Notes: generated from the letters alone by a model not told the origin. 64,000 nucleotides of DNA from Hahella sp. KA22 (GCF_004135205.1 NZ_CP035490.1:2621501-2685500), one strand, 5' to 3'. Shown: positions 1 to 9,967, counted from the first letter of the stretch. Translations and numbers: made by a program.

Positions 1-497
<497 letters not shown>

Positions 498-522
498 TTG
501 CGCTGATCTTTGACTTACTGCA

Positions 523-545
523 ACGGCCGCTTCTGCGGCCGTTTT
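523..545 (+). terminator. Rho-independent terminator after ligA
   Basis: An 8-bp perfect stem (acggccgc / gcggccgt) with a TTCT loop is followed by a short T run. It lies just downstream of the ligA stop and should end that transcript. Confidence 0.8.
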
Positions 546-743
546 GCATTCCAGAGGGTGATAAGCACAGGGCTAGTCGCTTTCAAAGAAATAGAATTAT
601 CTGTTGGATACAAATAATCGGATGCAAATAAAAAGGCGGCAGTGTGATCCCGGTTGGGTTTCTGGCCCCCTGCTGTGGTTACAAAAAACAAAGTTTTATA
701 AGATTTTGTAAAATTTGAATAATAAAGCGTGGAATGCACATCT

Positions 744-3428
744 ATGGGTCACCTGGGTCTGGCCCAGCGCAGCGGAGTTAAGTTGGCGCTGAAAACGCCT
801 GCGCTGGTTATCACTTCTCTACTACTCGCCTCCTGCGGCAGCGATACAGCGCCGCCCGAAGCCATTCGCATTTTGGGAAAACCACCGGGAACCGCTTATC
901 TGGGTGTTGAATACACCTATGAGTTTGGCGTGGACGGCGGCGATGGTCTGGTGGACTTTTCCATGACCAACCAGCCGCGCTGGCTGGCGTTGGAGTACGT
1001 CGACAACACCTTCCGTAAAGGCATTATCATGCGCGGGATTCCCGGCGTTAACGGGGGCGGAACGGCGGAAGACGCGTTGACGCCTGGCGAGGCGCAGGAA
1101 GTCTCGCTGACGGTGTCGGATGGCTCCAGCGTAGGGGAGACCCGTTTTTCTATTTTCGTCGACACGAACACTTATGAATCCGAGTCGCTGACGGTGGCGG
1201 AAAACGATATTGGCGAGCGTCCCTCGAAGCTGATTGACGCCAACAATAACGGCCGGGAAGACGAGGGCGAAGAGAAAGAAGTGATTCCGCTGTGTTTCAC
1301 CGACGCGGAAGGAACGCCGTTGTTCTCTGAGGAAGACATCGCTTTCTTTGAAGAGCGTCAGCATGATGATTCACTGGCGGTGCGTCCCAAGCTTCATTAC
1401 TTACCGGTATTTCTGGAGCAGCCCTCGGTTCAGCGCGTCATATTGCGCTACTCCCTGACCAGCGGTTCCGGTGACGGCGCAACGCCAGGAAGCGACTTTC
1501 TGGTTGAAACCGCAAGGAAAGACGGACAGGTCATCTCGGTTGCGGACGGCTTCCTCACCTATGATCCTGGTGTGCGTTATTGCCATATTCCGGTGTTTAT
1601 CAATGACGATCGCGATGCGGAAAAAACCGAGAATATTGCGGTGTCGATTACTCATTACGAAGGTGGGCTGCTTGAGTTCGCTGACCCGGTCAATACCACT
1701 ATCTCCATCACTGACAATGAACCTGTCGCCAGCTTTAAGGTATCCAAGGCGTCGGTGTCTGAAGGTAACTACCTGAATGTGGAAGTGTCCTTGGACAAGG
1801 CGCCGGAACAGACCGTTTATGCGGAGTTTGTCGTGGATGGGGACAACAGCGACGGCGACTTCGAAGGCGCCAATGCGGATTTACGTCTCTATACCGGAGA
1901 CGGAGGTGTCGGCAGCCTGATCACAGATGGCGTCAGCGTGCCTTTCGAGGTGGGCGAAACCAGTAAAACCGTCAAGCTGCAGGCGACCGCTAATGGCGAC
2001 GCCACGTTGCGGGATGAGAAAGTGACCTTTAATTGGCGACGCAGCGGCACGGTGAATCCAGGCGAAGAGCCTCTGGCTGTCTACATAAACCAGTGGTTGA
2101 ACGCGGTGGAGCTGCCGCTCAATAGCGGGGCGAGCGTCGCTGAGGCGATATCGGGGTCGCAGTCGGAACTGTTTCTCGCACGCGTGAATGGTGACGCGGG
2201 CGGTAAACCGGCTAACTCTGACATCATGATCTATGACCGCTTCGGCGTTCTGCATCAGAGCATTAAGCTGGAAGCGGCGACCTACGCAGTGCGCATTAAA
2301 GACATCTGGTTATACGAGAAGATCAATCCAGCCAACGCAGATGAGATCACCCAGGATATATACGCCTTGCTGGAAGTGGGCGGTTTATTCGCACCCCCGG
2401 TGGAGCCTCTGCAGGAAAGCGACCTGGGCGGTAAAGACGTGGTGGTGCAGAAGTATCAGCGCATTAACAATGTCGGCGCCTTCGAATTACAGTGGGCCAA
2501 GCAGATCGGCAGTGTTTGGGATGATGAGCCCGGCGCGCTGTCCGTCGATCTCAGTCAGGAAGTGCTGGTAGTTGGCGCTACGTCAGGTTTGGTCGGCGAA
2601 GGAGAAAACTCCGGGCGTCGTGACGCCATGCTGATCAAGTTTGATAAAAACGGCGCACTCATGTTCGCCAAGACCTTTGGTTCTTCCGGCGACGATGTGT
2701 TGCTGGGAGCGTCGCCGGAGTCTTCCTCCAATCATAATGTCGTCGGTTTCAGCGATGGCGCGGTGGAGGATAATGGCTCCAGTCTCGGCGGTTATGACGC
2801 CGTCATTGTGTCATACAACGACGATGGCGATCCCCGCCGTGTGGCTCAGATCGGCTCCAGCTTTAACGATGCGGCGCTTGATGTCAGCACTGTCAGCAAA
2901 GGCTTCGTCTCCGCTGGCTACACGAATGGCGTGCTGGTCAGTGGAGAGAGCAACCGTGGCGGTCAGGACGGATACCTTGCTTACCATCAAAACGCCAGTG
3001 AGATTACGGCCTATGCGCAAATCGGCGGTGCGGCGGCGGATTCTGTGCTGGATGTTAAGTCTCTGGGCAATGAGGTGTATGTGTCCGGTGTGACGGCGGG
3101 GGACATTTTTGACGCTGGCGCGGCTCAGGGCGGCGAGGATGGCTGGTTGGCGCGCTATGACGTGGTGAAAGAAGAAGTGCTGGATGAAGGGGAAGAGCCG
3201 GGCGAAGGCGAGCAGGTGAACAAGCTGAAGAATATCTGGCGGTTCCAGCGTGGCGCTGCAGCCAACGAAAAGCTTTCTAATCTGGCCACCTTCGGCAGCG
3301 CTAAACTGATTTCGGTGGAAGAAGCCCAAACTGACAGTGGCGTGACGGTAACCCTGAAGCCGCTCTCCGTCGTTGACGGCGTGGACTTGAACGCCGCCTG
3401 CCGGGCGGACCCTAACGAAGACTGTTGA
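744..3428 (+). CDS. Large lipoprotein with Calx-beta domains and beta-propeller (SBBP-like) repeats
   Basis: An exported lipoprotein of about 894 residues. From the ATG at 744 there is a positively charged start, a hydrophobic stretch and a lipobox LLASC with Cys31 as the lipidated residue. A GTG at 729 is in frame but adds nothing to the signal. Two Calx-beta-like beta-sandwich segments follow, at about residues 220-325 (ending ISITDNE) and 330-425 (VSEGNYLNVEVSL). After them come repeats of the type GGYDAVIVSYNDDG / GGQDGYLAYHQN, typical of SBBP-type beta-propeller blades, at about residues 570-790. The C-terminal tail is acidic. Such proteins are usually cell-surface or periplasmic and bind calcium or carbohydrate, but the ligand here is unknown. 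The gene is monocistronic and converges with the CBS gene. Confidence 0.75.
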   Translation: MGHLGLAQRSGVKLALKTPALVITSLLLASCGSDTAPPEAIRILGKPPGTAYLGVEYTYEFGVDGGDGLVDFSMTNQPRWLALEYVDNTFRKGIIMRGIPGVNGGGTAEDALTPGEAQEVSLTVSDGSSVGETRFSIFVDTNTYESESLTVAENDIGERPSKLIDANNNGREDEGEEKEVIPLCFTDAEGTPLFSEEDIAFFEERQHDDSLAVRPKLHYLPVFLEQPSVQRVILRYSLTSGSGDGATPGSDFLVETARKDGQVISVADGFLTYDPGVRYCHIPVFINDDRDAEKTENIAVSITHYEGGLLEFADPVNTTISITDNEPVASFKVSKASVSEGNYLNVEVSLDKAPEQTVYAEFVVDGDNSDGDFEGANADLRLYTGDGGVGSLITDGVSVPFEVGETSKTVKLQATANGDATLRDEKVTFNWRRSGTVNPGEEPLAVYINQWLNAVELPLNSGASVAEAISGSQSELFLARVNGDAGGKPANSDIMIYDRFGVLHQSIKLEAATYAVRIKDIWLYEKINPANADEITQDIYALLEVGGLFAPPVEPLQESDLGGKDVVVQKYQRINNVGAFELQWAKQIGSVWDDEPGALSVDLSQEVLVVGATSGLVGEGENSGRRDAMLIKFDKNGALMFAKTFGSSGDDVLLGASPESSSNHNVVGFSDGAVEDNGSSLGGYDAVIVSYNDDGDPRRVAQIGSSFNDAALDVSTVSKGFVSAGYTNGVLVSGESNRGGQDGYLAYHQNASEITAYAQIGGAAADSVLDVKSLGNEVYVSGVTAGDIFDAGAAQGGEDGWLARYDVVKEEVLDEGEEPGEGEQVNKLKNIWRFQRGAAANEKLSNLATFGSAKLISVEEAQTDSGVTVTLKPLSVVDGVDLNAACRADPNEDC

Positions 3429-3441
3429 TGGTCGGCCTGGG

Positions 3442-4017
3442 TTAAGCCCAGGCTTCCACCTCGAAATGGGCGATGGCTTTCAGGATGTCGGTGGCGGTCA
3501 GTACGCCAATCACATCGCCCTGAACATTACGCACCAAAGCGCCGTCCAGGTCTCTTTCCACTAAGACCAGGGAGATCCGGCGCAGGTCGGCGTCGTCGCC
3601 CACCATCAGGTAGGGTGCGCATAATGCGGCCAGTGTTGCTTCTGGCTGCTCCAGTTTCGCCTGCAGCAGCTCGCGCTCAATCAGAAAACCCACGACCTCC
3701 TGGTCGTCCCGCACTGGCAGGTGTCTCACTTTATGCTCGCGCAGAAAGCTCAATCCTTCATCCAGGCTCCAGTCCTGCTTGCCGTAAAGCACAGGCGATG
3801 ACATGACGTCCTGGGCGCTGAGGCGAGAGATATCGCCCTCTGGGGCGCTATCCTGTTCGCTTCCGGAATAGGGGAAGTCTTCTCGCATTCCCTGATCCTG
3901 AGGGCCAATAGGGTGAATGGCGGATATGGATTTAAGCTCTTCCACGGATTTGACCCGAGGGTCCACACTCAACGGTGTGATGATGCGGTGACCGGCGTCG
4001 ACCAGATAGATCGGCAT
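3442..4017 (-). CDS. CBS-domain pair protein
   Basis: A cytoplasmic protein of 191 residues with two CBS motifs in its C-terminal two thirds: DVMSSPVLYG...VRHLPVRDDQEVVGFL and a second around DLDGALVRNVQGDVIGVLTATDIL. Paired CBS domains bind adenine nucleotides and act as regulatory modules, but with no attached enzymatic domain the partner is unknown. I place the start at the ATG at 4017 because AAGGAGC lies at ideal spacing in front of it; the frame stays open upstream to 4065 but without a ribosome site. A short 7-bp hairpin (3435-3453) overlaps the stop codon between this gene and the convergent lipoprotein gene. Confidence 0.75.
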   Translation of the reverse strand: MPIYLVDAGHRIITPLSVDPRVKSVEELKSISAIHPIGPQDQGMREDFPYSGSEQDSAPEGDISRLSAQDVMSSPVLYGKQDWSLDEGLSFLREHKVRHLPVRDDQEVVGFLIERELLQAKLEQPEATLAALCAPYLMVGDDADLRRISLVLVERDLDGALVRNVQGDVIGVLTATDILKAIAHFEVEAWA

Positions 4018-4070
4018 GAACGAAGCTCCTTGCGACGGGGCGCCATGCTTGGCGCCCCAATGCAATCAGT

Positions 4071-5951
4071 CTACTCCTGGCTGAAGCGGGTTGGCAAAAC
4101 ACGCTGGATCAGACTGTCCTCGATGGGCGCCGGCGTTCCTTCCAGCCTGTCTGCTATCAGTTCGCCTGCAAGCGGCGCCAGCGCGAGACCTTTGGAGCCC
4201 ATTGCGGTCACGATCAATAAACCTTTCTCTCCCTGTTCTGGGATAAATGGGCCGATGGCGGGCAGGTAATCCGGCAGTGCGCTTCTTACGGAGGCGCGAC
4301 CTTGCAGGGGGGGCGGGTTTTGGGCGAGTTCGTCGCGCAAGGCGGGAGTGAGCTGGAACAGCTGCTCAAGATTGGCGTCGTTATCCGCCTCGGTCACTTG
4401 TGCGTCAGCGCAGTTGGGTTTAAACGTGGCGCCTGTAACCAGCCGGTTTTCAATAGGCGGCATCAGATAACCCTCGCCGCATAAGACGGTATTCAGCTGC
4501 GGTAATGCGGCAGGCTCCACCTGTAACGTGGTGACTTGGCCGCGAATGGGTTTGAGGGGAAGGGCGCTCGCGGCAGTTGGTCGCATGGCCTGATTGTTGG
4601 CGGTGGCCAATATCACGGTAGCGCATTCCAGTTCCTGTGCGGACTCACCAGAACCTATATGAATGCGCCAGTCGCTTTCATTGGCGCGCTCTAATGCGCT
4701 GACCGGCGAATTCAATCTCACCTCAATGTCAGGGTGTTGCAACAGGTGAGCGCATAGCTGCGGCGGAATCAACCAGCCGCCGCCGGGCAAATGCATGGCG
4801 CTGGCTGGCAGGCTGACGCCGGCAAGCTCCGATGCTTCTTGTTGGCTGAGTGGGCGGATAACCCGATCAGGGTAGCGATTGTGTTGGAAGAACTTCTGCT
4901 GTCTGATGGCTTCCTTATCGTTATGCGCAAGCTGCAGCACGCCACAGGGATTCCAGATAGGCGCAGGCAGGTTGGCGATCTGCGAGTAAAAACGCTCGGC
5001 ATACAAAAAGGCATTGGCGTGGATACGTGTGTTGATGCTCCACTCCACGCCGGGCTTTATGTACAACGCGCCTTGCGGGTTGCCTGATGCATCCGGGGCG
5101 ACTTGATCACCTGCTTCCAGCACTGTTACTTTCCAGCCGCGAGTGGCGAGAGCATTGGCGACATTGGCGCCAGACAGGCCAGACCCGATCACCACGGCTT
5201 CCTTGCAGGGAAGGGCCGTGGGCTGGCTTGGCTCTTCCGCCTGGAAGACGCCGACAGTCATGTCCCTTTTATAGCCGAACCCAGGCGCCTTGCTGACATT
5301 GAAGCCGTGCTCTTTTAAGCCGCGACGGATGAAGCCGGCAGCGGAGAACGTAGCGACGGTGCAACCTTGCGCCGCGTGGCTGGCGATCAGCGGAAACAAC
5401 GATTCGCTCCACATTTCGGGATTCTGTTTTGGCGAGAAACCGTCCAGAAACCAGGCGTCTGCTTTAAAGCTGCAGTCGGTCAGCCAGTCCACGACATCAC
5501 CCAGGTATAACGTCAATGTGACGCCCTGATCGATGAAGCGACAACGGTGTACGCCCCGCATGGGAGCAGGGTATTGCGCTTGCAGCTGCCGGGCGAATTC
5601 CGCCAGTTGCGGCCAAGCCTGGTGGCATCGAGCCAGATCTTCCAGCGCCAGCGGACAAAATTCCACGGAAGTGAAATGCAGGTGGCCGTCCGCAGGCCCG
5701 CATTCACGCCAGAGCGCCCAGGCCATAAGGAAATTGAGGCCACTGCCGAAGCCGGTCTCCGCAATAGTGAAGTTGGCGCCTGGCTGTGCTCTGCTGAATC
5801 GCTCCCTCAGGCGGTTGCCCGTGAGGAAAACGTAATCCGTTTCCTCCGGGCCGCTTTCCTTAGAGAAGTAAATGTCGCCGTAAGCGTTGGAGATCGGCGC
5901 GCCGCTGTCGGACCAGGAAAGGTCTGCGTAATCAAGTTGCGGACCTTTCAC
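4071..5951 (-). CDS. mnmC: Bifunctional tRNA mnm5s2U methyltransferase / FAD-dependent cmnm5s2U oxidoreductase MnmC
   Basis: MnmC performs the last two steps of 5-methylaminomethyl-2-thiouridine formation at the tRNA wobble position: FAD-dependent removal of the carboxymethyl group, then SAM-dependent methylation. The N-terminal ~240 residues carry the methyltransferase, with the SAM motif [11 protein letters not shown] and the characteristic [17 protein letters not shown]. The C-terminal part is a D-amino-acid-oxidase-type FAD domain starting with [18 protein letters not shown] and ending in a typical [16 protein letters not shown]. The length of 626 residues is close to the usual ~660. The GTG start overlaps the stop of the upstream cyclophilin gene by four bases (GTGA), which indicates translational coupling in one operon with the cyclophilin and the diguanylate cyclase. 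Confidence 0.95.
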   Translation of the reverse strand: MKGPQLDYADLSWSDSGAPISNAYGDIYFSKESGPEETDYVFLTGNRLRERFSRAQPGANFTIAETGFGSGLNFLMAWALWRECGPADGHLHFTSVEFCPLALEDLARCHQAWPQLAEFARQLQAQYPAPMRGVHRCRFIDQGVTLTLYLGDVVDWLTDCSFKADAWFLDGFSPKQNPEMWSESLFPLIASHAAQGCTVATFSAAGFIRRGLKEHGFNVSKAPGFGYKRDMTVGVFQAEEPSQPTALPCKEAVVIGSGLSGANVANALATRGWKVTVLEAGDQVAPDASGNPQGALYIKPGVEWSINTRIHANAFLYAERFYSQIANLPAPIWNPCGVLQLAHNDKEAIRQQKFFQHNRYPDRVIRPLSQQEASELAGVSLPASAMHLPGGGWLIPPQLCAHLLQHPDIEVRLNSPVSALERANESDWRIHIGSGESAQELECATVILATANNQAMRPTAASALPLKPIRGQVTTLQVEPAALPQLNTVLCGEGYLMPPIENRLVTGATFKPNCADAQVTEADNDANLEQLFQLTPALRDELAQNPPPLQGRASVRSALPDYLPAIGPFIPEQGEKGLLIVTAMGSKGLALAPLAGELIADRLEGTPAPIEDSLIQRVLPTRFSQE

Positions 5952-6538
5952 TGCTGGCTTGCAACCTCATCCAGTTTGATGGAGTTGATAGTGACGGTTT
6001 TGACAGGCACGTTCTGATAAGGACCTGTATTCTGCGTGGGGGTGTTAGCGATTTTGTCCACTACGTCCATGCCAGAGACGACTTCGCCGAATACCGCATA
6101 GCCCGGTCTGCCTTTGGCGCCGTTCAAATAGGCGTTATCGATAACATTGATGAAGAATTGCGACGTAGCAGAGTTAGGATCATTGGTTCTGGCCATGGCC
6201 AAGGTTCCACGATCGTTGGCGAGGCCGTTATCGGACTCATTCTTGATCGGCGCTTTGGTGTCTTTTTTCTCCATGTTGGGCTTGAAGCCGCCGCCCTGAA
6301 TCATGAATTGGGGAATCGTACGGTGAAAGATCAAGCCGTCGTAGTAGCCGTCTTTGATATAGCTGACGAAGTTCTCAACGGTGACAGGGGCCTTGTCGCT
6401 GAACAGCTTGATTTTGATGTCGCCCTCGGAAGTACTGATGGTGGCTGTCGGCAGGTCGGCGGCCATCGCCGTCAAACTGATCGCCCAGAAAGCCAGGCCA
6501 AGTAATCCTCTTTTGCCCGCATTTACGCTGTGTCTCAC
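5948..6538 (-). CDS. ppiA: Periplasmic cyclophilin-type peptidyl-prolyl isomerase
   Basis: A 196-residue cyclophilin with a Sec signal peptide (hydrophobic [16 protein letters not shown], cleavage after AMA). The PPIase core has the usual landmarks [30 protein letters not shown] and [10 protein letters not shown]. It should catalyse proline isomerisation of exported proteins in the periplasm; PpiA of enterobacteria is the closest familiar analogue. The start is GTG and overlaps the stop of the preceding diguanylate cyclase gene by one base. The stop overlaps the start of mnmC, so the three genes are probably cotranscribed. The symbol is assigned from domain and export signal, not from a search. 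Confidence 0.88.
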   Translation of the reverse strand: MRHSVNAGKRGLLGLAFWAISLTAMAADLPTATISTSEGDIKIKLFSDKAPVTVENFVSYIKDGYYDGLIFHRTIPQFMIQGGGFKPNMEKKDTKAPIKNESDNGLANDRGTLAMARTNDPNSATSQFFINVIDNAYLNGAKGRPGYAVFGEVVSGMDVVDKIANTPTQNTGPYQNVPVKTVTINSIKLDEVASQQ

Positions 6539-7845
6539 TAGATTTCTCCATTGCTTTCGGATTCGTCGTGGATGTCCGGTTCGCCTTCGCCCTCTGAGGC
6601 GGCGGATTCCGCTGTCTCAGAGGTCTCGTTGGCGGGAAAACCGTGGGCACGATTTTTACCTTTTCGTTTTGCCATGTAAAGCGCGCTGTCGGCTTGAGAA
6701 ATCAATGTGTTGGGGGCGTCGCCCTGAGCAGGGGCAAGTGCGCTGAAACCTACGCTGACGGTCAGGCGTTTCAGCTCCGGTGAGCCTTCGTTCTCTATGT
6801 TGAGTTCGTAGATCTGGCGCACAATCTGTTCCGCCAGGCGCTGCGCTGACGCCTGATCCGCATGAGGCAAGATAACGGCGAACTCTTCGCCGCCGTAGCG
6901 GGCGACCAGGTCGGCGGCGCGACGAGACGTTTGCGTCAGGCAGTCGGCGACGTTAATCAGACAGTCGTCGCCGCGCTGATGTCCATAGGCGTCGTTATAG
7001 GCTTTGAAAAAGTCTACATCCACCATCAACAGCGCCAGAGGTTTGTCGTCGCGGAGGCACCGATTCCATTCCGTCTCCAGGCTCTTGTTAAAGTGCCGGC
7101 GATTGGCGACCTGGGTCAGGCTGTCCATCAAGGAAAGTCGTTCCAGTTCTGCATGTGCGGCGCGCAGCTCTTCTTGCTCATACAGCAGGAGCAATTGTTG
7201 CAGGAAGTTTTTACGGGTCTCGTATTCCACCCGGTAGCACACCAATACTGAAATCAGCGTGACAAAGGTGTGCAGGAACAGCAGCTCAGTGAACTGTGAG
7301 GCGTGCAGATGCATGAGAAAGTGCATCGCCAGGACCTGGGACAGCCACATTAATAGAGCGAAAGGAAAAATGTAGTGGAACTGCAGGCGTAACACCGTGC
7401 AGACGAATATGACAGAGATGATTGACCCGGTCTGGTAATGAAACTGATCAATGGCGGCGGCCTTCACCGCTATGGCGATCAAGCTCAGATGAATGCACAG
7501 CGCTCCCAGGCACAGAGTCATCTGATAACGGTTGCGCACCCAGGCGAGTCGGCTGGCCAGCGTCACCAGGATGATGCCGAGAGCGTCAGCCACTCTGATT
7601 TGCAGGGTTTGCTCAAAAAGAGCGGGAATCACCAAATGATCGGCGAATATGAAGAAAACCAGCACCAGCGCCCCCAGCAGAGGGTATACCCGGTTCAGGT
7701 GCACATAACGGTTCAAGTGATAACGCTCAAACTCGCTTTCCAGTTCTCCTTCGAATTGCAGTCCGTGCATGCCGTTGTCCAGCAGCCTGCGCACATAGGT
7801 CGCGGTATCTGCGGACATATCCTGGTAACTGTTCGGTAATGACAA
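6538..7845 (-). CDS. Membrane-bound diguanylate cyclase (GGDEF)
   Basis: A protein of 435 residues that should synthesise cyclic di-GMP from two GTP. About five to six hydrophobic segments between residues 58 and 215 form a membrane sensor region (for example [21 protein letters not shown] and [16 protein letters not shown]). A short coiled linker ([17 protein letters not shown]) leads to a GGDEF domain with the signature [12 protein letters not shown] and a normal [13 protein letters not shown] entry. I see no obvious RxxD inhibitory site directly before the GGEEF. The tail is acidic and probably disordered. The start is TTG at 7845 behind a G-rich stretch; an ATG at 7818 is possible but too close to its AGGA. 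It is the first gene of the operon with the cyclophilin and mnmC. Confidence 0.88.
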   Translation of the reverse strand: MSLPNSYQDMSADTATYVRRLLDNGMHGLQFEGELESEFERYHLNRYVHLNRVYPLLGALVLVFFIFADHLVIPALFEQTLQIRVADALGIILVTLASRLAWVRNRYQMTLCLGALCIHLSLIAIAVKAAAIDQFHYQTGSIISVIFVCTVLRLQFHYIFPFALLMWLSQVLAMHFLMHLHASQFTELLFLHTFVTLISVLVCYRVEYETRKNFLQQLLLLYEQEELRAAHAELERLSLMDSLTQVANRRHFNKSLETEWNRCLRDDKPLALLMVDVDFFKAYNDAYGHQRGDDCLINVADCLTQTSRRAADLVARYGGEEFAVILPHADQASAQRLAEQIVRQIYELNIENEGSPELKRLTVSVGFSALAPAQGDAPNTLISQADSALYMAKRKGKNRAHGFPANETSETAESAASEGEGEPDIHDESESNGEI

Positions 7846-8164
7846 ATCCGCCCCCTGGGGTGTGGTTGCTGCAAGCGTCTCAGATATTGAGAACCGGCTC
7901 TTCTATAAAAGTGTAACCAACCATGCTTTTACCGCCAGCGTTATCAGCGACAAATGATTAGAAATTCCTTAAAAGTTTCAGTCATCTAGACGTTATAGCG
8001 AGAGAGGCTGCGGCTTTAGCCGCTAATACTTGATAGTAAGTCATTAATACTTGGTTGTAAGCAATAGCAAAACCCATACAAAAATTAACCTATCTCAGGT
8101 GTACAAGTTTTAAACATCTTCCATTATTAAAGAGCTACTACTCAATAAAAAAGGAGTTATAGTC
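7846..8164. promoter_or_regulatory. Divergent control region with a tandem 21-bp direct repeat
   Basis: This 319-bp A+T-rich region separates the diguanylate cyclase gene (minus) from the exported-protein gene at 8165 (plus). A 14-bp palindrome (GCGGCTTTAGCCGC, 8010-8023) is followed directly by two head-to-tail 21-bp units at 8024-8044 and 8045-8065 that match at 17 of 21 positions (core TAATACTTG...GTAAG). Adjacent direct repeats at two helical turns are typical of response-regulator or activator sites. I cannot point to a convincing -35/-10 pair. AAAGGAG at 8149-8155 is the ribosome site of the next gene. Confidence 0.45.
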
Positions 8165-8923
8165 ATGGCGACTCAGCAGCAAGCTATTGAAAGATCCCGC
8201 CTAGGTCGCCTCCTGGTGAACCGGGGATACATTACCGAAGGTCAGCTTAATGAAGCATTAACGGCGCAGACCGTTAATGGTCAACGCCTTGGTGAATTGT
8301 TAGTAGATTTTGGCTGGATAACTGACAAGGAGCTGCAACGTACCCTCCGGCGCCAAAGCCGGTATCGCTACGCCGCGGCGTTCGTCGCTATGGCCGTGGC
8401 GCCGTTCCAGCCCATGGTGGCGTTCGCCGCCTCCCAGTCTGAAAATGAATCTTCACCGGTAGCCTCTGAAACCCTGTATCAAAATGCGTCGGGGCTGCAG
8501 GCGCTGGATGACAGTGAAATGAGCAATGTCGGCGCGCAGGGCTTCACTGAAGAATTCCAGCAATTTTACAACATGGCCGCGAAGGCCCAACTGGAAGGTC
8601 AGAATTCCGATAATCCTGATGAATTAACAGGTCTGGACGGGGTCCAGGTGCTCGGGTCTCTCGGAAAACTATTGCTTCCAATCACTAATGTCCTGGACGC
8701 CGAAGTTGAAGTGGTCGGCGTGCAAATAGATCCTTCTCGCATTAAGCCCTTGTTTAATGAGGATGGCGGCATGAACGTGACGCTTCCAAATCATATCGAG
8801 GGAGTCAGTTTCAACAATATTCGGCCGATGGGGGTGTCGGCGGATGGTCCTACCATGGGCAGTATTCATTTGGAAGGGATCGAGTTCAGCGATAACTCGT
8901 ATATCGTGGTGAAACCCTACTGA
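8165..8923 (+). CDS. Exported protein with type II secretion/pilus ATPase-like N-terminal domain (unknown function)
   Basis: A 252-residue protein with an unusual architecture. Residues 8-62 (GRLLVNRGYITEGQLNEAL ... LGELLVDFGWITDKELQRTL) look like the MshEN/T2SSE_N cyclic-di-GMP-type module that normally opens GspE, PilB and MshE ATPases: two helical repeats of the form LG-LLV--G-IT---L--AL. It is followed by a hydrophobic segment (AAFVAMAVAPFQPMVAFAA, residues 73-91) that could be an internal signal or membrane anchor, not by an ATPase. The remaining ~150 residues begin with LDDSEMSNVGAQGF, a motif seen in pilus-associated FilA-like/DUF6160-type exported proteins, and continue as beta-rich sequence. 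Its own AAAGGAG site and a strong terminator mark it as monocistronic. The neighbouring gene makes cyclic di-GMP. The function is unknown. Confidence 0.6.
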   Translation: MATQQQAIERSRLGRLLVNRGYITEGQLNEALTAQTVNGQRLGELLVDFGWITDKELQRTLRRQSRYRYAAAFVAMAVAPFQPMVAFAASQSENESSPVASETLYQNASGLQALDDSEMSNVGAQGFTEEFQQFYNMAAKAQLEGQNSDNPDELTGLDGVQVLGSLGKLLLPITNVLDAEVEVVGVQIDPSRIKPLFNEDGGMNVTLPNHIEGVSFNNIRPMGVSADGPTMGSIHLEGIEFSDNSYIVVKPY

Positions 8924-9005
8924 GTAGACGGTTCCTCCGCACGGTGGGCGAGGTAGTTAGTGCGCTTCGCCGGTTGCGGATCTTTTCCTTAGACGATGTT
9001 GTTTC

Positions 9006-9032
9006 AGGCCGCGTTATTTGCGGCCTTTTTTT
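9006..9032 (+). terminator. Rho-independent terminator
   Basis: A perfect 7-bp stem (aggccgc / gcggcct) with a 7-base loop is followed by seven T residues. It lies 83 bases after the stop of the exported-protein gene, between it and the convergent flgN. Confidence 0.9.
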
Positions 9033-9044
9033 ATGTCCAGGAAT

Positions 9045-9509
9045 CTAGGCCTGCGCTATGGCCTGGGCTTCGCCAACGCTTTTCTCCGTGCCGTTTTTGC
9101 CATACAGCTGCATTTGCTGGGATTGGCCGCGGATGATCTGCATCATCTTGGTCGTGCGCTGCTGTGAGCGGGCGATAATGCGTCCGTTGACTTCATTCAG
9201 CTTGTGTATATTGGCGAGGCTGCTTTCGCACTGGCGGTATAGCTTCATCACCGGGGGCGCCTTTTCCTTCAGCAGAGAGAGAAAGCGCTCAATGGGCAAA
9301 CCGGTTTGGCTGACCCACTGCGTACGAGTGCGCGCGTGGCTTTCGATTTGTTGCAGGAGGGGGAGTTTGCATTCGATGATGCGCTGCAGCGTTTCAATAT
9401 CGCTTTGCTCCAGAGAGTCGCGTTCCTGCTGCAGCACATCTTCAAGTTGGGAGAGAGTTTGTAGATCCTGTTTAAGCAGATCAATAAATACTTTCAGATC
9501 GGCGGACAT
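9045..9509 (-). CDS. flgN: Flagellar hook-junction chaperone FlgN
   Basis: A small, helical, cytoplasmic protein (154 residues) with the FlgN pattern: an N-terminal helix with LLKQDLQTLSQLEDVLQQER, a middle SHARTRTQWV, and a polar Gln-rich C-terminus. FlgN-type chaperones bind the hook-filament junction proteins FlgK and FlgL before export. The gene directly follows flgM (18-base gap), which is the usual pair, and this order supports the call more than the sequence alone. GAGGGC precedes the ATG. Confidence 0.85.
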   Translation of the reverse strand: MSADLKVFIDLLKQDLQTLSQLEDVLQQERDSLEQSDIETLQRIIECKLPLLQQIESHARTRTQWVSQTGLPIERFLSLLKEKAPPVMKLYRQCESSLANIHKLNEVNGRIIARSQQRTTKMMQIIRGQSQQMQLYGKNGTEKSVGEAQAIAQA

Positions 9510-9527
9510 GATGCCCTCGCAGTGTTA

Positions 9528-9842
9528 TCAGAAGTCTTGCTCAAAATTAAGCAATTTCTCTGCCACACTGCGTGAATTGATCTGATAGGACCCGTCGTCC
9601 AGCGCTTTTTTGATCTTCTCCACCCGTTCGTTATCCACGTCGGGCAGTTTCGCCAGTTGCTGTTCGACTTTCCTGATGTTCTGAGCCTGCGAACTGAGGA
9701 CGACTTTGTCCCCGGAATCTCCGCTTTTTTCGGGAGCCGCCGCATTTTTCCCGGCGTCTACATCGACTTTCTCAGTCTTCTGCAGATTTTCCCGGGACTT
9801 GATATCGTTCACTTGAGGTGAACCGACACCCTTGATATTCAT
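9528..9842 (-). CDS. flgM: Anti-sigma-28 factor FlgM
   Basis: FlgM holds the flagellar sigma factor FliA inactive until the hook is complete and FlgM is exported. The 104-residue protein has the typical layout: a polar, disordered N-terminal half (INDIKSRENLQKTE) and a helical C-terminal FliA-binding half (AQNIRKVEQQLAKLPDVD followed by VEKIKKALDDGSYQI). Residues IKKALDDGSYQI...VAEKLL match the family signature. A consensus FliA promoter lies 34 bases upstream of its start, giving the known feedback loop. It is followed by flgN. Confidence 0.93.
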   Translation of the reverse strand: MNIKGVGSPQVNDIKSRENLQKTEKVDVDAGKNAAAPEKSGDSGDKVVLSSQAQNIRKVEQQLAKLPDVDNERVEKIKKALDDGSYQINSRSVAEKLLNFEQDF

Positions 9843-9876
9843 GGCCTTACTCTCTTAAAAACTTTAATTACCTAAC

Positions 9877-9903
9877 TTATCGGCTCAATGCAGGGAAACT
9901 TTA
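9877..9903 (-). promoter_or_regulatory. FliA (sigma-28) promoter for flgM-flgN
   Basis: Read on the minus strand this is TAAA, exactly 15 bases, then GCCGATAA: a perfect match to the flagellar sigma-28 consensus. It is placed 34 bases before the flgM start codon, where FliA-dependent flgM promoters are expected. Confidence 0.93.
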
Positions 9904-9967
9904 GCGAGATTTTCAGAATTATTTTGTGAACGTCGCCATTTTACCTGAAACAGCGCGACCTGTACGT

